Positions 54,701 to 63,194 of a stretch of 64,000 nt of DNA are shown here, in pieces (position 1 is the first letter of the stretch; each line of letters begins with the position of its first letter). The DNA lies in the NCBI RefSeq assembly GCF_003289925.1, contig NZ_QLZQ01000001.1, positions 806,001 through 870,000 on the forward strand. The letters are read 5' to 3'. The notes beneath the pieces are model-generated. The model worked only from the letters and a program-made list of their open reading frames with translations. It was not told where the DNA came from and did no database searches. The stretch comes from Planococcus maitriensis (lineage in GTDB: Bacteria > Bacillota > Bacilli > Bacillales_A > Planococcaceae). The translations under genes were made by a program, and so were the position numbers.

Positions 54701-55253
54701 GGATGTGGCGCTGACCCATTCGAAGCGCTGGCTTGGGGAGCAGGCGGAACCGGCAGGGGTGCTTTATTTCCATATGCACAACCCGATGTTGAAAATGACA
54801 AAATTATTAACTGCCGAAGAACTGGAAGAAGAACTTGCGAAGTCATTCAAGATGAACGGGTTGGTTGTGGAAGACCCGGAAGTCATACAGGCGATGGACG
54901 CCCAGATCGACGGGTATTCGAATGTCATCCCAGTGCGGCTCAACAAAAACGGCTCGGTCTCGAAGGGCTCATCGAAGACAGTCGAAAAAGACGATATGGA
55001 GACGATCCGCAAATTTGTCCGGAAAAAACATCAAGGGGCTGGCAACGGCATTCTCGATGGCAATACGGAGGTATCGCCATACCGGTTGAAAGATGACACG
55101 CCTTGCCAATTCTGCAATTTCCGCGCGGTGTGCCAATTCGACCCGAGTGACCCGGAACAAAGCTACCGGAAATTGCCGGTATTGAGCCCCGACCAGGCAG
55201 TGGAGAAAATACGCAAGGAGTTGAGCGCTGATGATACCGGAAAAACCGAATGA
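51777..55253 (+). CDS. addB: Helicase-nuclease AddB subunit
   Basis: A 1158-residue subunit of the AddAB recombination enzyme that resects double-strand breaks to Chi. Walker A is GRAGTGKT at the N-terminus, but later helicase motifs are weak, as expected for AddB. The C-terminal RecB-like nuclease has the VVDYKSSK motif. Iron-sulfur cysteines are seen in TYHSCQFAHYA and the terminal CQFCNFRAVCQF. ATG 51777 has GGAAGGGG upstream. It overlaps addA by 23 bp. Confidence 0.96.
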   Translation: MSLRIVYGRAGTGKTRFVQEEIAASLKDQADGDPIFLIVPDQMSFSTEYRLSAAYGMNGMIRAQAVTFKRLAWRVLQEVGGISRKEIDTFGYRMLIRSLLEEHKDEFNLFRRAAGKRGFTDQIEQLIKEFSRYCIDCDELGTIRSSLETAGAPRTLRDKAADLELILLEIDRRLGKVFVDSEGHLGLLSEKIRHSETIKQSAIYIDGFVSFTAREFQIIEELLKHAKSVTIVLPMDDTSSTEDEQSLFYQSAVTASRLMELAASEGIGLEPEVYLQEPKRFMNEELRHVERYIETFPAPSIQGRGAVELVEASNRRAEIHELARSIRQQVMAGCRYNDIAVLYRQPEVYDELINTIFPQYEIPYFISQKKSMLHHPLIEFSRSALEAVIGNYAYEPVFRALKTDLFFPEGNIAKWRERGDQLENFVLANGIYGDRWFDDKRWIYKKYRGLEFHSGIQTDEELALQMELQTVRDVVRDPLERLKTRLGDCVTGRDFAAALFQFIEELDVYSKIQLLKDREEAEHQLLAATEHEQAWNQWIGVLDQFVLMFGDKELDLQSAARILDEGFETLEFSRIPPSLDQVTVAKMDLARLMDIRSVFIIGANDGVLPQRIEHEGLLTDVEREWFQKIGIELAPSSRMRLMDETYMAYRSFSSASDRLSVSYPIADEEGKALLPSLYIRKIADLLQLEPKLAAIGPEELHEPDALEYISHPRATLSHLASQIRAGELAGHWQAVLDYYREDPLWSSIIDQIFKPLSHAKAEKLSEGIAESLYGAPIASSVSRIETYHSCQFAHYAAYGLKLEERSQYRLAAPAMGDLFHAAIKWISDEVMQLGVSWSSLSKEQCADLAKRAIEQLSPYFVNQILLSSHRYRYIQYKLEGIIRQTAFMLSKHAQVSGFVPVALEVGFGTKEAIPPLDIPLERGRKMNVRGRIDRIDSTDIGGKPYLRVVDYKSSKQGLDLGEVYHGLALQTFTYLDVALTHSKRWLGEQAEPAGVLYFHMHNPMLKMTKLLTAEELEEELAKSFKMNGLVVEDPEVIQAMDAQIDGYSNVIPVRLNKNGSVSKGSSKTVEKDDMETIRKFVRKKHQGAGNGILDGNTEVSPYRLKDDTPCQFCNFRAVCQFDPSDPEQSYRKLPVLSPDQAVEKIRKELSADDTGKTE

Positions 55254-58200
55254 TGCAACGTGGACCGACGAACAATGGCAGGCGATATGGGCAAAGGGGC
55301 AGGATATGCTCGTATCGGCTGCGGCAGGTTCCGGGAAAACGGCTGTCCTGATCAACCGGATGATCGAAAAAGTGCTCGACGAACAGGACCCGATATCAGT
55401 CGATGAGCTATTGGTCGTGACCTTCACGAACGCCTCGGCGGCTGAAATGCGCCACCGCATGTCTGCCGCTCTGGAAAAAGCGGTTGCGGCACAACCCGAA
55501 TCCGCTCATTTGAAAAAGCAGCTGCGGCTGATCAACAAAGCACAAATTTCCACCCTGCATTCGTTTTGCCTGCAGGTCGTGAAACAATACGCTTATCTGC
55601 TGGAAATCGATCCAGGATTCCGCATCGCGGGAGATACGGAAGCAGCCTTGCTTCGTGATGATGTCATGGAAGCGGTGCTCGAATCCGCATATGAAGGCGA
55701 AGAGCGTGAGAAGGTCTACAGGCTCGCGGACAGTTTCACTTCTGACCGCAGCGATCAGGCAATGGAGATCCTGTTGGGCAAACTATATGATTATTCGCGT
55801 GTGCACCCGGAACCGGAAGCGTGGCTTGAGCAATTGCCGACACTATACGATGTGCCGGAACACGCAACGATCGACAATCTGCCGTTCATGGAAGATCTGA
55901 AAATGACGATCCGCCATAGTTTCGAGGCGGCGCTTGATTTGCTTGATGAAGGTTGGGATTTGGCCACCCGTCCGGACGGCCCTGCCGTACTGGAAGACAA
56001 TTTCCGGATGGATGCCACGCTGATCCGCGCTGCACTCGATGCATTGGATGAATCCTGGGCGTCGCTCCATGCATATGCCCGGAACATCAAATGGGAGCGT
56101 CTGGCATCCGTAAAAAAAGACTCCTGTGACCCGCAGCTGGCGGAAGAAGCGAAAGCACGGAGAAATGAAGCGAAAAAACTCTTCAATGACGTAAAAGACG
56201 GGTATTTCACGCGGGCGCCAGAGCGTTTGCTTGAGGAGATGCGGGAAATGGCGCCGCTCATGCAGACTTTGGTCGATTTGACGAAACGCTTTGCTGAAGA
56301 TTATAAAGCCCTTAAAATCGACCGCGGCCTGGTGGATTTCTCGGATCTGGAACATTATGCACTGGAAATCCTGAGTGATGGCGGGAAGCCTTCTGCGATT
56401 GCACAGGACTATCGCATGCGATTCAAGGAAGTATTGGTCGATGAATACCAGGATACGAATATGCTGCAGGAAACGATCCTAGGCCTTGTGAAATCAGGGG
56501 ATGAACAGGACGGCAATTTGTTCATGGTGGGAGATGTCAAACAGTCCATTTACCGCTTCCGTTTAGCGGAGCCGATGCTGTTCCTCGGCAAGTATTCCCG
56601 CTTTAGCCGGGAAGCTGGCGGGACGGGCCTGCGAATCGATTTGAACGCCAATTTCAGGAGCCGTAAAGAAGTGCTCGATGGCACCAATTACATCTTTTCG
56701 CAAATCATGGGCGAGCGCGTCGGTGAAATCAGCTACGATGAAGATGCGGCTTTGAAGCCAAAAGCGCCGTACCCCGAAGAGGATGTGCCGATTCATCTGA
56801 CGCTCATCCACGAACCGGAAACCGAAGATGAAGAAACGGCTGCGGATATGGACAAGTCACAGTGGGAAGCACGCTGGATTGCACAAAAAATCCGCCATAT
56901 GATGGATTCAGGGACGCTCGTGCACGATCCGTGGAGCGGAAAAGAACGCCCCTTGGAATACCGGGATATTGTCATATTGATGCGTTCGATGACTTGGTCG
57001 GGTGACTTTTCCGATGAGTTCAAAATGGCTGGAATCCCCATGTACGCGGAGTTGAGCGGCGGTTATTTCGATGCCCTCGAGGTGATGATCATGCTCAATA
57101 CATTACGCGTCATTGATAATCCGTATCAGGATATTCCGCTTGCCGCCGTTTTGCGCGCACCGTTTTTCGGCCTCCAGGAAAATGAATTGGCGGCAATCCG
57201 CCTCGCAGACACCAAAGGCACATTTTATGATGCGCTGAAAGCGTTCATCCGCATCGGTTCAATGGATGAGACGACGCGTGTAAAACTCGGCCGTTTTACG
57301 AATTACTTGAAAAAATGGCGGGATTTGGCGCGCCGGGGCTCACTGTCTGAATTGATCTGGCGAGTTTACATCGATACGAATTATTATGAAATGGCGGGTG
57401 CCATGTCGAATGGCAAGCAACGCCAAGCGAATCTGCGTGCGCTTCACGACCGTGCACTCGAATACGAAAAAACCGCTTTCCGAGGCTTGTTCCGGTTCCT
57501 GCGCTTTATTGACCGCATGCGGGAGCGCGGGGATGATCTTGGGACAGCAAAATCATTGAGCGAAAAGGAAAATGTCGTACGGCTCATGACCGTCCACAAG
57601 TCGAAAGGCCTGGAGTTTCCTGTCGTCTTTTTTGCGGGAACCGGAAGGCCATTCAACGAAATGGACTTCCATAAACCGTATTTATTCGATCAGCAATACG
57701 GGCTTGCAGTCAAGGCCGTCAATCCGGATACGCGAATCGAATATACATCGCTGCCTTATCTCGCCGTTAAAGAGATGAAGCAATTGCAGGCGAAGGCAGA
57801 AGAAATGCGTGTGTTGTATGTAGCCATGACGCGTGCAAAAGAAAAGCTCTATTTGACCGCCTCGGTAAAAGACATCGACCGGTTGTTGGAAAAGTGGAAG
57901 ACCGCATCAGGCGACGTTCTGTTGCCTGATTTTAAACGATCGCGTGCAAAATCCTATCTGGATTGGATCGGCCCTGCCGTTTCCAGGCATCCCGATGCCG
58001 CAGCGCTCCATGCGGGCGGTGAAGTGCTCGAACATCATTCAAGATTCCACATTGACATTGTCGAGACCCTTTCCTTGGAAGCGCCTCAGCCTTTGCTTGA
58101 AGCGCAACAAGACCGGCCGGAAGCGGAAGAAGATGCAGGATTGATTCGCAGCCGATTCGATTTTGTTTATCCCCACCAGGCGGCAGTCGAAAAACGCTCC

Positions 58201-58833
58201 AAGCAATCGGTGACGGAAATGAAGAGGTTGCAGTTATTGCAGCGTGCGGACGAGCCTGAATCGTTCATCCAGAATTACCAGCCGAAAGCACAAAAAAAGG
58301 CGCCGCATCGCCCTGATTTCCTGATGGACCGAAAACTCTCGGCTGCGGATGTCGGTACGGCAGTCCATACCGTCATGCAGCATCTGCCGCTTGAGCGGCG
58401 CTTGGATGCAGAAGAGATCCGCCAGTTTCTCGATGAGCTGGCAGGTCGTGAAATTCTTACGAAGGAAGAAGCGCAGGCCGTCAGGGCCGAACAAATCGAA
58501 GCATTTTTCCATAGCCCCATCGCACAGCGCTTGATGGACGCAGAGGACGTCAGGCGGGAAGTCCCTTTTACTTATGCACGGGCTGACGAAGACGGCGACC
58601 ACCAGATCGTCCAAGGAATCGTCGATTGCCTGTTCAAGGAGAACGGGGAGTGGATCCTGCTCGATTATAAAACCGACCGGACGCGCGGGATGGGCAATGT
58701 CCAATCGGTGATGAAAGAACGCTACTCCATCCAATTATCGGTTTACCAAGAAGCCGTGGAAGCGATTTTGCGCATTCCGATCACACAGCGTGTCTTGTAT
58801 TTGTTCTCTTCAAATGAAGAAGTGGAAGTCTAG
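55231..58833 (+). CDS. addA: Helicase-nuclease AddA subunit
   Basis: A 1200-residue UvrD-type helicase with a C-terminal nuclease. Walker A is AAAGSGKTAVLINR, motif II is EVLVDEYQDTN, then GDVKQSIYRFR, TVHKSKGLEFPVVF, VAMTRAKEKLYL. The nuclease motif ILLDYKTDR is near the end. Translation begins within addB (ATG 55231, AAGGAG upstream). Full length. Confidence 0.97.
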   Translation: MIPEKPNDATWTDEQWQAIWAKGQDMLVSAAAGSGKTAVLINRMIEKVLDEQDPISVDELLVVTFTNASAAEMRHRMSAALEKAVAAQPESAHLKKQLRLINKAQISTLHSFCLQVVKQYAYLLEIDPGFRIAGDTEAALLRDDVMEAVLESAYEGEEREKVYRLADSFTSDRSDQAMEILLGKLYDYSRVHPEPEAWLEQLPTLYDVPEHATIDNLPFMEDLKMTIRHSFEAALDLLDEGWDLATRPDGPAVLEDNFRMDATLIRAALDALDESWASLHAYARNIKWERLASVKKDSCDPQLAEEAKARRNEAKKLFNDVKDGYFTRAPERLLEEMREMAPLMQTLVDLTKRFAEDYKALKIDRGLVDFSDLEHYALEILSDGGKPSAIAQDYRMRFKEVLVDEYQDTNMLQETILGLVKSGDEQDGNLFMVGDVKQSIYRFRLAEPMLFLGKYSRFSREAGGTGLRIDLNANFRSRKEVLDGTNYIFSQIMGERVGEISYDEDAALKPKAPYPEEDVPIHLTLIHEPETEDEETAADMDKSQWEARWIAQKIRHMMDSGTLVHDPWSGKERPLEYRDIVILMRSMTWSGDFSDEFKMAGIPMYAELSGGYFDALEVMIMLNTLRVIDNPYQDIPLAAVLRAPFFGLQENELAAIRLADTKGTFYDALKAFIRIGSMDETTRVKLGRFTNYLKKWRDLARRGSLSELIWRVYIDTNYYEMAGAMSNGKQRQANLRALHDRALEYEKTAFRGLFRFLRFIDRMRERGDDLGTAKSLSEKENVVRLMTVHKSKGLEFPVVFFAGTGRPFNEMDFHKPYLFDQQYGLAVKAVNPDTRIEYTSLPYLAVKEMKQLQAKAEEMRVLYVAMTRAKEKLYLTASVKDIDRLLEKWKTASGDVLLPDFKRSRAKSYLDWIGPAVSRHPDAAALHAGGEVLEHHSRFHIDIVETLSLEAPQPLLEAQQDRPEAEEDAGLIRSRFDFVYPHQAAVEKRSKQSVTEMKRLQLLQRADEPESFIQNYQPKAQKKAPHRPDFLMDRKLSAADVGTAVHTVMQHLPLERRLDAEEIRQFLDELAGREILTKEEAQAVRAEQIEAFFHSPIAQRLMDAEDVRREVPFTYARADEDGDHQIVQGIVDCLFKENGEWILLDYKTDRTRGMGNVQSVMKERYSIQLSVYQEAVEAILRIPITQRVLYLFSSNEEVEV

Positions 58834-58843
58834 GAGGATTATT

Positions 58844-60022
58844 TTGAAATTACAGCCGATCTCTTTACGCGAACGGGTGGATGCCATCGATTTGATGAGA
58901 GGATTTTCGTTATTCGGGATCCTGCTCATCAATATGCTGGCCTTCCACACGCCCTTATCTTATATCGATCCGTATAAATGGTTCAGCGGAAATATGGATC
59001 AGACCATTTTCACCGGCTTGGATATTTTCGTCCAGGCAAGTTTCTATCCTTTATTCTCGATGCTGTTCGGCTATGGGCTGATGATGCAGTTTCTGCGCGC
59101 AGAGGATTACGGCCAGCCATTTATGCCGATTGCCGTCAAACGCTTATTAGTCTTGCTGGCGTTCGGCATTATCCATGCTTTTCTAATCTGGTATGGGGAC
59201 ATTTTGATCACTTATGCGCTCATGGGCTTATTATTGATCGGGATGCTCCGGCTTCCGCCGGGCTGGCTTCTCGGCCTTGGTGTATTGCTTTACATGCTCC
59301 CGCACCTGATGTTTACTGTCATCATGTTTCTGGCGGTCATGGTTGACCCGAACATCTACATCGGATACCAGGAAGCTGAACAATCCGTGGCTGCTTATCA
59401 ATCAGGCACGTTCGCTGAGATTTTCAGCCGGCGGTTGACCGATTGGTATTATGTCAATAATCCATTCAGCTTCATCATTCTGGCAGTCACGATCCTGCCG
59501 CTCATGATGATCGGGGCGGCAGCGGCGAAATGGCGGATGATTGAACAAGCTGCCGTCAAGAAAAAGACATGGCTCGTGCTTGCCGCCAGTTCGCTTGCGG
59601 CCGGGTTGCTGCTGAAATCGATGCCTTATCTTTTTGATAAGAATTACGCTTATCAATATGTCCAGGAGATGTTTGGCGGGCCGCTTGTGGCGATCGGCTA
59701 TGCAGCAATCATCGCTTTGTTGTCACTGAACCTGAACTTCGTGAAAGCCCTATCGCCACTGGTCAAAGCGGGCAGGATGTCGATGACGGTCTATATCACG
59801 CAATCGGTCATCGCAACCAGCATTTTCTATTCCTTCGGCCTGGGCTTATATGGCCAAGTGGATCTGTTGACCGGCACCTTGATCGCTGTCGGTATATTCG
59901 TTATCCAATTGATCTTTGCCGAACTGTGGTTCAGTAAATTCAACCGGGGGCCGATCGAAATGATCTGGCGCCGCTGGACATACGGAAATAATTTTGAAAA
60001 AAGCAACAATTCAAAACGCTGA
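58844..60022 (+). CDS. DUF418/YeiB-like membrane protein
   Basis: A 392-residue protein with about ten transmembrane helices. RVDAIDLMRGFSLFGILLINM at the N-terminus and the C-terminal FAELWFSKFNRGPIEMIWRRWTYG are the DUF418 signature. The fold recalls acyltransferase-3 membrane enzymes, but the function is unknown. TTG 58844 is chosen since AGGAGG, overlapping the addA stop, lies 7 bp upstream. Confidence 0.88.
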   Translation: MKLQPISLRERVDAIDLMRGFSLFGILLINMLAFHTPLSYIDPYKWFSGNMDQTIFTGLDIFVQASFYPLFSMLFGYGLMMQFLRAEDYGQPFMPIAVKRLLVLLAFGIIHAFLIWYGDILITYALMGLLLIGMLRLPPGWLLGLGVLLYMLPHLMFTVIMFLAVMVDPNIYIGYQEAEQSVAAYQSGTFAEIFSRRLTDWYYVNNPFSFIILAVTILPLMMIGAAAAKWRMIEQAAVKKKTWLVLAASSLAAGLLLKSMPYLFDKNYAYQYVQEMFGGPLVAIGYAAIIALLSLNLNFVKALSPLVKAGRMSMTVYITQSVIATSIFYSFGLGLYGQVDLLTGTLIAVGIFVIQLIFAELWFSKFNRGPIEMIWRRWTYGNNFEKSNNSKR

Positions 60023-60065
60023 ATGTGTATAATGAATGCAATCATAGAAAAGGAGTGTTTGACGA

Positions 60066-60965
60066 ATGAAACTTCTATCGTTTCGCTTTCAAGGAGAAGA
60101 ACGTTTTGGACCAAAGGTAAAAAAAGAAGAAGCCGTGTGGGATGTCCTCGCAATCCAGGAGCAGCTGAAAGTCTTGCCGGAGTTTCCGGAAAAGCTGATT
60201 GATGGAGTGGCGCAAGGGATGGAGTTTGTGGAACAGATCCGCAAATTGACGGAGGCGGCTGTCCAATCGGAAACCCCTGAGCAATTCAAACACTCTTTTT
60301 CGGAAATCGAATGGCAGGCACCTGTCCCAAGACCACCGAAAAACTTCATGTGCATCGGCAAGAACTATGCCGACCATGCACAGGAAATGGGCAGCCAGGC
60401 GCCAGTCGACATGGTGGTCTTCACGAAAGCGCCGAATACGGTGGCGGCCGATGAAGAAACCGTCTCTGTCCATGCGGATGTGACTGAGTCATACGATTAT
60501 GAAGGCGAACTGGCTGTCGTGATCGGGAAAGCGGGGCATAAGATCCCGAAACAGATGGCTTACGATCATGTGTTCGGATATACTATCGCGCTTGATTTGA
60601 CGGCTCGTGACCTTCAGGAAAAGCATCAGCAGTATTTCTTGGGCAAAAGCTTGCCGGGATCTTGCCCAATGGGGCCTTATCTCGTCACCAAGGACGAGAT
60701 TCCGCAATCAGAGAACCTGTCGATTGTCACCAAAGTGAATGACGAAGTCCGCCAGAACGGCAACACGGAAAACATGATCCGCCCAGTCGACGAGCTGATC
60801 GCGGAAATCTCCAATTCCGTAGCGCTCGAACCGGGCGATGTCATTTTGACGGGTACCCCTGCAGGCGTCGGCAAAGGATTCAATCCGCCGAAGTTCTTGA
60901 AAGCGGGCGATACGATCAAAGTGTCGATCCAGTCGATCGGCACACTCGTCACACATTTGTCATAA
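60066..60965 (+). CDS. Fumarylacetoacetate hydrolase family protein
   Basis: A 299-residue enzyme of the FAH group. MCIGKNYADHAQE, the metal-binding YEGELAVVIGKAG, FGYTIALDLTARDLQ and LTGTPAGVG are visible. Members split or decarboxylate diketo acids, or act as oxaloacetate tautomerase or acylpyruvate hydrolase; the substrate is not readable. AAAGGAG is before the ATG, and TATAAT lies near 60028. Confidence 0.9.
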   Translation: MKLLSFRFQGEERFGPKVKKEEAVWDVLAIQEQLKVLPEFPEKLIDGVAQGMEFVEQIRKLTEAAVQSETPEQFKHSFSEIEWQAPVPRPPKNFMCIGKNYADHAQEMGSQAPVDMVVFTKAPNTVAADEETVSVHADVTESYDYEGELAVVIGKAGHKIPKQMAYDHVFGYTIALDLTARDLQEKHQQYFLGKSLPGSCPMGPYLVTKDEIPQSENLSIVTKVNDEVRQNGNTENMIRPVDELIAEISNSVALEPGDVILTGTPAGVGKGFNPPKFLKAGDTIKVSIQSIGTLVTHLS

Positions 60966-61033
60966 GGAACAATCACTTCCAATTGTCCTGCATGTGGTAA
61001 ACTTGAGGGGACTATATTAAATGAGGTGAGCTT

Positions 61034-61408
61034 TTGGGATTTTTAACTGATACAACACATCTACACATTACAACATGGGTAGTGGGCATCGTGCTTTTCC
61101 TCGTGGCTGCATTTATGCACCGCGACAGCAAGGGGCGTAAAATCGTCCACATGATCACGAGATTGATCTATGTTTTGATCATCATTACCGGGCTGACATT
61201 GTTCATCGAGCATTCGTCCTACGATGCCATGCTTTATGGATTGAAATTCCTGTTCGGGCTATTGACCATCGGCATGATGGAAATGGTGCTCGTGCGCGGC
61301 AAGAAACAAAAGCCGGTAACAATATTCTGGGCCTTGTTTGCTGTATTCTTGCTCGTGACTTTATTCCTCGGCTTCAAATTGCCGATCGGATTTAACTTCC
61401 TGGCATAA
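61034..61408 (+). CDS. yisL: YisL family membrane protein (DUF1516)
   Basis: A 124-residue protein of four transmembrane helices, with LHITTWVVGIVLFLVA and HMITRLIYVLIIITG typical of YisL. The function is unknown. The start is TTG 61034 after GAGGTGAG. Confidence 0.85.
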   Translation: MGFLTDTTHLHITTWVVGIVLFLVAAFMHRDSKGRKIVHMITRLIYVLIIITGLTLFIEHSSYDAMLYGLKFLFGLLTIGMMEMVLVRGKKQKPVTIFWALFAVFLLVTLFLGFKLPIGFNFLA

Positions 61409-61429
61409 GATGGCCGTTCTATCCAATTG

Positions 61430-61484
61430 AAAGCTGTGCGTTCTTTGTCGGTTCTTACTGACGGGGAACGCGCAGCTTTTTTAG
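61430..61484 (+). terminator. Terminator of yisL
   Basis: AAAGCTGTGCGTTC and GAACGCGCAGCTTT form a long stem with one G-T pair, plus T-run. Confidence 0.8.
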
Positions 61485-61658
61485 GTTGCCATCAAAACAG
61501 GGGAATTGGGACCGTCCATCTTGGCGATTTCACAGTTTGGACGAAACTAGTCATAAACAGCCGCGCTTTCATGAATCCGACATAGCGGCAAACAGGCGAG
61601 TTTGATAAAATAGACCGGGTGAGCATCATCTTGGCCTCATTGAAGGAGGAGTACGGAC

Positions 61659-63110
61659 TTGAAGAGAAAAACTATGATTTTGGCGTTGGCAGCAGCATTA
61701 TTATTGCCGTCAACAGCCAGTGTGGCGGCTGAAGAGACCCGCACAATCGAAGACGAAAGCATCTACGATGTGCTCGTAGACCGCTATTTCAATAAACAGA
61801 TCCAGAACGATTACGAAGTGGACGCCACAGATCCAGGGGCTTTCAGCGGCGGTGATTTCTCGGGAATGGAAAGTGAAATTGCGCATGTCCGGGATATGGG
61901 CTTCACCGTGCTGTCGATCGGCCCTGTTTTCCAGACCGCCAGCTATGATGGGCGGCAAGTGCTGGATTACAGCCAATTGGAGCGCCATTTCGGAACGGCG
62001 GAAGAATTCCAGTCGCTCATCGATGAAGTGCATGAAGGCGACATGAAAGTCATCGTCGATCTGCCGACGCAAGAAGTGAGTGCGGAACATATATGGGCTG
62101 AGGAAAATCCTGGCTGGTTCATTGAAAACGGCGACCAGACACTTTCTTTGGATACAAGCAATGAAGAAGTGCAGCAAGCCTTGACCCAAATGTTCGGCGA
62201 TTTCCGTGATACATACGGGATAGACGGAGTCCGCCTGCAGGATTCAGAAGAACTGGACCCGGCATTCGTCGAGAATTTCTCAGCTGCGATGAAACAGCAA
62301 GAAGGTTTTTATGTATTGGCAGATGCGGAGATGGAGAGTCAGCCTGGATTTGATGCAGTCGTGCAGGAAGGTGTAGAACAGGCACTCCGCGACAGCTATC
62401 GTAATTTCGACCAATCTTTGGAGGGAATCCCTGAATTGATGCAGCAAACAGAAGGGCGATTGATCCGCGTCGATTCGCTCGATGGGTCCCGATTCACAGC
62501 TGACATCGTCGAGTCGAGAGGCTATCCGCCGACCCGCTGGCGTATGCTCTTTGCGCAATTATTGACGATGCCGGGCATTCCGGTCGTCCAATACGGTTCC
62601 GAAACTGCAATGAATGGTGAAGAATTGCCGGAATCGCATCAGATTCTGGACATGGCGGTCGAAAAGGAATTGATTGACTACATCACCAACCTGAACTCAT
62701 TGCGCAATTCATCTGAAGCATTGCGTACGGGCGAATTGGAGTTGCTTCACGAAGAAGAGGGCTGGATGGTCTATAAACGTTCGAGTGAAGAAGAGGCATG
62801 GATTATTGCCATCAACAACTCTTCTGAAACAAAAAGCTTGAGTTTGGCGCCGGATGTCATCGGCGAAGGAATGGAACTTCGAGGACTGTTCGAAAGCGAT
62901 ATCGTCCGCCCGGATGAAGACGGGCAGTACCGTCTCACTCTGGACCGCGAACTGGTGGAAACTTATCATATTACGGAAAAAAGAGGCTTGAATACAGCTT
63001 ATATCGTCACTCTAGGGCTGATGTACTTAATATTCATGGGCTTCTTATGGATTGTCTGGAAAAAAGGCAAGCAGCGGAAAGCTGATGAAGCGGCAAAAAA
63101 GAATAATTGA
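61659..63110 (+). CDS. Membrane-anchored GH13 (alpha-amylase-like) protein with degenerate active site
   Basis: A 483-residue exported protein. Signal peptide to about residue 24, an alpha-amylase-type barrel (SIYDVLVDRYFN, DPGAFSGGDFSGM, GFTVLSIGPVFQ), a C-terminal beta domain, then one transmembrane helix (about 447-466) and a basic tail. In conserved region II, GFRxD is replaced by GVRLQD (residues 190-195), so the nucleophile position holds Q194. Region I VDLPTQ lacks the NH of the usual DVVxNH. Region IV reads VDSLDG instead of xDNHD. The protein is probably not a normal amylase, and a binding or scaffolding role is possible. TTG start with GGAGGAG upstream. Confidence 0.85.
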   Translation: MKRKTMILALAAALLLPSTASVAAEETRTIEDESIYDVLVDRYFNKQIQNDYEVDATDPGAFSGGDFSGMESEIAHVRDMGFTVLSIGPVFQTASYDGRQVLDYSQLERHFGTAEEFQSLIDEVHEGDMKVIVDLPTQEVSAEHIWAEENPGWFIENGDQTLSLDTSNEEVQQALTQMFGDFRDTYGIDGVRLQDSEELDPAFVENFSAAMKQQEGFYVLADAEMESQPGFDAVVQEGVEQALRDSYRNFDQSLEGIPELMQQTEGRLIRVDSLDGSRFTADIVESRGYPPTRWRMLFAQLLTMPGIPVVQYGSETAMNGEELPESHQILDMAVEKELIDYITNLNSLRNSSEALRTGELELLHEEEGWMVYKRSSEEEAWIIAINNSSETKSLSLAPDVIGEGMELRGLFESDIVRPDEDGQYRLTLDRELVETYHITEKRGLNTAYIVTLGLMYLIFMGFLWIVWKKGKQRKADEAAKKNN

Positions 63111-63117
63111 TCAAAAG

Positions 63118-63153
63118 GCTGCGAACAGGCGATTCCTGTCCGCAGCTTTTTTT
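63118..63153 (+). terminator. Terminator of the amylase-like gene
   Basis: GCTGCG-A-ACAGG pairs with CCTGT-C-CGCAGC, followed by T-run. Confidence 0.8.
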
Positions 63154-63155
63154 GC

Positions 63156-63187
63156 ATGAAAAAAGCACCTGTTTCCAGGTGCTTTCA
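63156..63187 (-). terminator. Terminator of the CoA-disulfide-reductase-like gene
   Basis: AAAGCACCTG pairs with CAGGTGCTTT; on the minus strand a T-run follows. Confidence 0.8.
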
Positions 63188-63194
63188 GTGAAAA

